Shown here one piece after another: positions 26,163 to 28,429 of a DNA stretch of 28,429 bases. Within the stretch, counting starts at the first letter, position 1. Each line of letters begins with the position of its first letter. The notes under the pieces are model-generated. The model worked only from the letters and a program-made list of their open reading frames with translations. It had not been told where the DNA came from and did not search any database. The stretch is taken from positions 1 to 28,429 of the forward strand of contig DASRBO010000153.1 of the NCBI GenBank assembly GCA_035653595.1, read 5' to 3'. The stretch is from DASRBO01 sp035653595. Lineage in GTDB: Bacteria > Actinomycetota > Acidimicrobiia > Acidimicrobiales > JAJPHE01. The translations under genes were made by a program, and so were the position numbers.

Positions 26163-26870
26163 TCAGCGGCCGGCGGCGACCGCCCGGAACATGAGGTACT
26201 CCTTCTCGTCCCAGAACACCCGTCCGGTGGGACCGCCGGGTGGCAGGGTCGCCAGCATCCGGGCGGTGGGATAGACGGCCTCCGGCGCCTGCAGCTCGGG
26301 CCGGTCCCGACCCCAGATGGCCGTGTTGGTCGGACCGGGGATCAGGCCGTTGACCAGGATGTCGGTGTCGGAGAGCTCCTGGGCGGCCGAGCGGGTGACG
26401 GCCCACATGGCCGCCTTGGCGGCCGAGTAGGCCGAAGAGCCGGGGGCAGCGGCCTCCGCCGCCCTTGAGAGGGTGTTGATGATCCGCCCGTGGCCGGCCG
26501 CCCGCATGTGGGGTGCGGCCAGCCGAATGCCGTTTACGGTTCCGAACAGGTGGACCGCCACCAGCCGCTCGAACTCCTGAGGGCGCAGATCCTCTATCCG
26601 GGTGGTTGTCCCGTAGCCGGCGTTGTTGAACAGGATGTCGATCCGACCGAAGGACGCAACGGTCTGGGCTACGGCCTTCTCGACCACCGCTGGGTCGGCC
26701 ACGTCGCCCACGATCCGAAGCAGCCCCTCGGTCGCGGTGAGGCCCTCCTCGTTGATGTCGAGGCCGGCCACCCGGGCGCCGTCGGCGAGCAGGCCGGCCG
26801 CCACGGCCCGCCCGATCCCGCTCGCCGCCCCGGTCACCAGGGCGACCCTTCCCGTCAGATCCTCAGACAC
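26163..26870 (-). CDS. Short-chain dehydrogenase/reductase (SDR), classical type
   Basis: This 235-residue Rossmann-fold oxidoreductase has the cofactor loop TGAASGIG (14-20 region), LDIN with D38 at the end of the second strand (favouring NAD(H) over NADP(H)), NNAG (82-85) and the catalytic S135, Y148 and K152 in YSAAK. All classical residues are present, so it should be active. The GTG start directly precedes the family's N-terminal strand, with a GGGCGGGG element upstream. Operator copy 7 lies 38 bp upstream. It probably oxidises or reduces a hydroxyl/keto intermediate in the same pathway as the neighbouring amidohydrolases; the substrate is not predictable. Confidence 0.9.
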   Translation of the reverse strand: MSEDLTGRVALVTGAASGIGRAVAAGLLADGARVAGLDINEEGLTATEGLLRIVGDVADPAVVEKAVAQTVASFGRIDILFNNAGYGTTTRIEDLRPQEFERLVAVHLFGTVNGIRLAAPHMRAAGHGRIINTLSRAAEAAAPGSSAYSAAKAAMWAVTRSAAQELSDTDILVNGLIPGPTNTAIWGRDRPELQAPEAVYPTARMLATLPPGGPTGRVFWDEKEYLMFRAVAAGR

Positions 26871-26907
26871 GCCCCGCCCTTTCCCGAAACGACGGCCGAG
26901 GCTAAAG

Positions 26908-26921
26908 TTGACCGCGGTCGA
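26908..26921. promoter_or_regulatory. Palindromic operator, copy 7
   Basis: TTGACCGCGGTCGA lies 38 bp upstream of the SDR start in the divergent 153-bp gap to amidohydrolase B2. An additional half-site, GTCAA, follows at 26924-26928. It could control the SDR, the divergent amidohydrolase (103 bp away) or both. Confidence 0.68.
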
Positions 26922-27023
26922 TCGTCAACCGGCCGGCCATGCGTCGACCGATCCCTCGACGAGTAGCCCGGTCATGAGGTCGGCCCCGACCTGAGCCCGT
27001 CAGCGGACCACTGGGAGCCATCG

Positions 27024-28193
27024 ATGACGACAACCATCCCGAGCCCGACCACCACGACCCCGGAGAGCTTCCGCGGCCGCCTGGTCGACTGCGACGCCCA
27101 CCTGCATCCTGTCCCCGCCGACTTCCCCCTCATGCTCGGAGCTTCCTTCGCCCAGCGTTACCGGGAGCTCGAGTCTCAGCGAATCGGCCTCGACGTGATC
27201 GACCAGATGGTCGAGCAGTCCAAGTCGATAGTGCTGGGGCCGGACAACGTTTGGGAGGTCAAGGGGTGGGCCTCCCCGGCGGCCGGCGACGCGCGGGAGA
27301 GGCTGAAGGCGCTCGACCTCATGGGGATCGACCGACAGATCCTGTTCCCGATCGCCTTCGTTGCCGCCCTGCTGGTGTCGAAGATGGAGGGTGCCGCCGA
27401 GGCGGCCCGAATCCACAACGACTACATCCTCGAGTGGTCAAAGGAGGCCAAGGGCCGTCTGCGCCCGGTGGCCATGATCCCGACCCTCACCGTCGACGCC
27501 GCCCTCGAGGAGACCCGGCGCACCCTGGATGCCGGCGCCTATGCCGTCAACATCGCCTGCGGCCGTCCCCCCGGGGATCTGTCGCCCGCCGATCCGGCGT
27601 GGGACCCGTTCTGGGCCATGCTGGCCGAGGCCGATGTGCCGGCACTGCTGCACATCGGAGGCGAAGCCGGCTTCGTCCCCCGTCCCTGGGGCCGGATCCC
27701 TTCCATCGACGAGCGCCCCAGCCAGCGGGGCGGAGAGGCGTTGGGCCCCTACAACCTCGTCACCATGCACATGGGGGCTCAGGCCTTCGTGAGTGCCATG
27801 GTCCTGGGTGGCGTCTTCGAGCGACACCCGAGCCTGCGCTTCGGGGTGATCGAGCTCGGAGCGCAGTGGGTCGGCCCGATGGCCGACCTCATGGACCAAC
27901 GGGTGAAGGTGAAGCTGGCGGGCAACGCTCCGCTGGCCGAATCGCTGCCGCTCAAGCCGTCGGAGTACCTCGCCCGCAACGTCCGGGTCACCCCGTTCTT
28001 CTTCGAGCCGGTGGGGACCTATATAGACCGCTACGGGCTCGAGGACGTCTACGTCTTCTCCACCGACTACCCCCATCCCGAAGGGGGCAGGCGACCGATC
28101 CAGGACTCGTACGAGAGCCTCAAGCACCTGGGTGACGCGGTGATCGAGAAGTACATGGTCCGCAACGGAGAGCTCCTGCTTCCGCCACGGTGA
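27024..28193 (+). CDS. Amidohydrolase family protein (PF04909), paralog B2
   Basis: This 389-residue enzyme starts with a Thr/Pro-rich leader, then VDCDAHLHPV (D22, D24, H26, H28), where the second histidine restores the HxH pattern of classical amidohydrolases that the three other paralogs lack. ALLHIGGE and STDYPHPEGG (D348, H351) follow. CGRPPGDLSPADPAW and RYGLEDVYVFSTD group it with paralog B1 at 24931-26070. It is cytoplasmic. The ATG follows a GGGAG ribosome site. It is divergent from the SDR and probably shares operator copy 7 with it. The next operator (copy 8) lies 97 bp downstream of its stop, so the crotonase beyond is a separate unit. Confidence 0.9.
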   Translation: MTTTIPSPTTTTPESFRGRLVDCDAHLHPVPADFPLMLGASFAQRYRELESQRIGLDVIDQMVEQSKSIVLGPDNVWEVKGWASPAAGDARERLKALDLMGIDRQILFPIAFVAALLVSKMEGAAEAARIHNDYILEWSKEAKGRLRPVAMIPTLTVDAALEETRRTLDAGAYAVNIACGRPPGDLSPADPAWDPFWAMLAEADVPALLHIGGEAGFVPRPWGRIPSIDERPSQRGGEALGPYNLVTMHMGAQAFVSAMVLGGVFERHPSLRFGVIELGAQWVGPMADLMDQRVKVKLAGNAPLAESLPLKPSEYLARNVRVTPFFFEPVGTYIDRYGLEDVYVFSTDYPHPEGGRRPIQDSYESLKHLGDAVIEKYMVRNGELLLPPR

Positions 28194-28290
28194 CCGACGA
28201 TCGCCGCGCCGGCCGCGGAGGCGGCGGAGCGGCTCTTGGCTGACCGCCGTAGGAAGGGCCGGCGGGAGGCTGGCTCAGGGCGGGTACTAG

Positions 28291-28304
28291 TTGACCATGG
28301 TCGA
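28291..28304. promoter_or_regulatory. Palindromic operator, copy 8
   Basis: TTGACCATGGTCGA, identical to copy 5, lies 65 bp upstream of the partial crotonase ATG at the right edge. The rest of the 177-bp gap from 28193 holds no convincing gene. Confidence 0.7.
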
Positions 28305-28369
28305 CTGGCGGTGCAAAAGTGGCAGGTCGCCGGTTGGACTGCCGGGGTGGGCGACCAAAAGGGGTGGAG

Positions 28370-28429
28370 ATGGCTTACGAGCAGATCATCGTGGACAGAG
28401 ATGGTCCGGTCTGCCTGGTGACGCTGAAC
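28370..28429 (+). CDS. Enoyl-CoA hydratase/isomerase (crotonase) family protein, N-terminal fragment
   Basis: The window ends 20 codons into this gene. The peptide MAYEQIIVDRDGPVCLVTLN matches the first beta-hairpin of crotonase-fold proteins, in which a short strand, a DGPV-type turn and a V..VTLN strand precede an RP motif. The ATG is well supported by a GGTGGAG element just upstream and by operator copy 8 in front. It cannot be judged whether the catalytic glutamates are present. With so few residues the family call is likely but not certain. Confidence 0.7.
   Translation, partial: MAYEQIIVDRDGPVCLVTLN

Noticed and set aside
28190..28243. Seventeen-codon GTG ORF overlapping the amidohydrolase B2 stop (GTGA)
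   Set aside because: The peptide is almost only Gly, Ala and Arg, and nothing downstream is coupled to it, so it is probably chance.
1..28429. tRNA, rRNA or CRISPR array
   Set aside because: No cloverleaf-like segment, rRNA signature or regularly spaced direct repeat was seen when reading the intergenic stretches.

Overview
The window is GC-rich (visibly well over 60%), packed with GTG and TTG starts, 4-base start/stop overlaps and lipoprotein signal peptides followed by Ala/Gly-rich linkers. Together with the MoxR/DUF58/transglutaminase cluster and PF04909 amidohydrolases ending in an S(S/T)D(Y/F)PH(P/T/V)EGG motif, this points to an actinobacterium, plausibly Acidimicrobiia or a relative. 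That assignment is inferred from gene style, not from a marker gene.

Layout: (1) 1-110, the last 35 codons of an IS110-type transposase. (2) 132-2338, minus strand: an amidohydrolase, a crotonase-family protein and, just upstream of the crotonase, a previously uncalled 50-codon ORF whose stop overlaps the crotonase start. (3) 2649-17041, plus strand: nine genes with no gap above 57 bp, probably one long operon. It holds a lipoprotein, a fused LivH-LivM permease, an MFS-LivF-LivG fusion protein, a MoxR ATPase, a DUF58 protein, a transglutaminase-like membrane protein that has lost its catalytic residues, two unknown lipoproteins and a metallo-beta-lactamase-fold hydrolase. (4) 17062-19099, minus strand: a phytanoyl-CoA dioxygenase-like protein and a second amidohydrolase. 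(5) 19318-23525, plus strand: a single-chain double ABC exporter with one degenerate and one canonical ATP site, coupled to a small lipoprotein. (6) 23558-26870, minus strand: a second MBL hydrolase, a third amidohydrolase and an SDR. (7) 27024-28429, plus strand: a fourth amidohydrolase and the first 20 codons of another crotonase.

The thread through the window is a 14-bp palindrome close to TTGACC-NN-GGTCRA. It occurs eight times, each time in an intergenic region ahead of a transcription unit: at 1334, 2352, 2551, 19142, 19263, 26118, 26908 and 28291. It looks like the operator of a local regulon, for example of a TetR-type repressor that is not encoded here. It would tie the long transport operon and the double ABC exporter to the catabolic enzymes (amidohydrolases, crotonases, SDR, 2-oxoglutarate dioxygenase). 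My reading is a coordinated uptake, export and degradation programme for an organic, perhaps hydrophobic or CoA-activated, substrate. The substrate is not identifiable from sequence.
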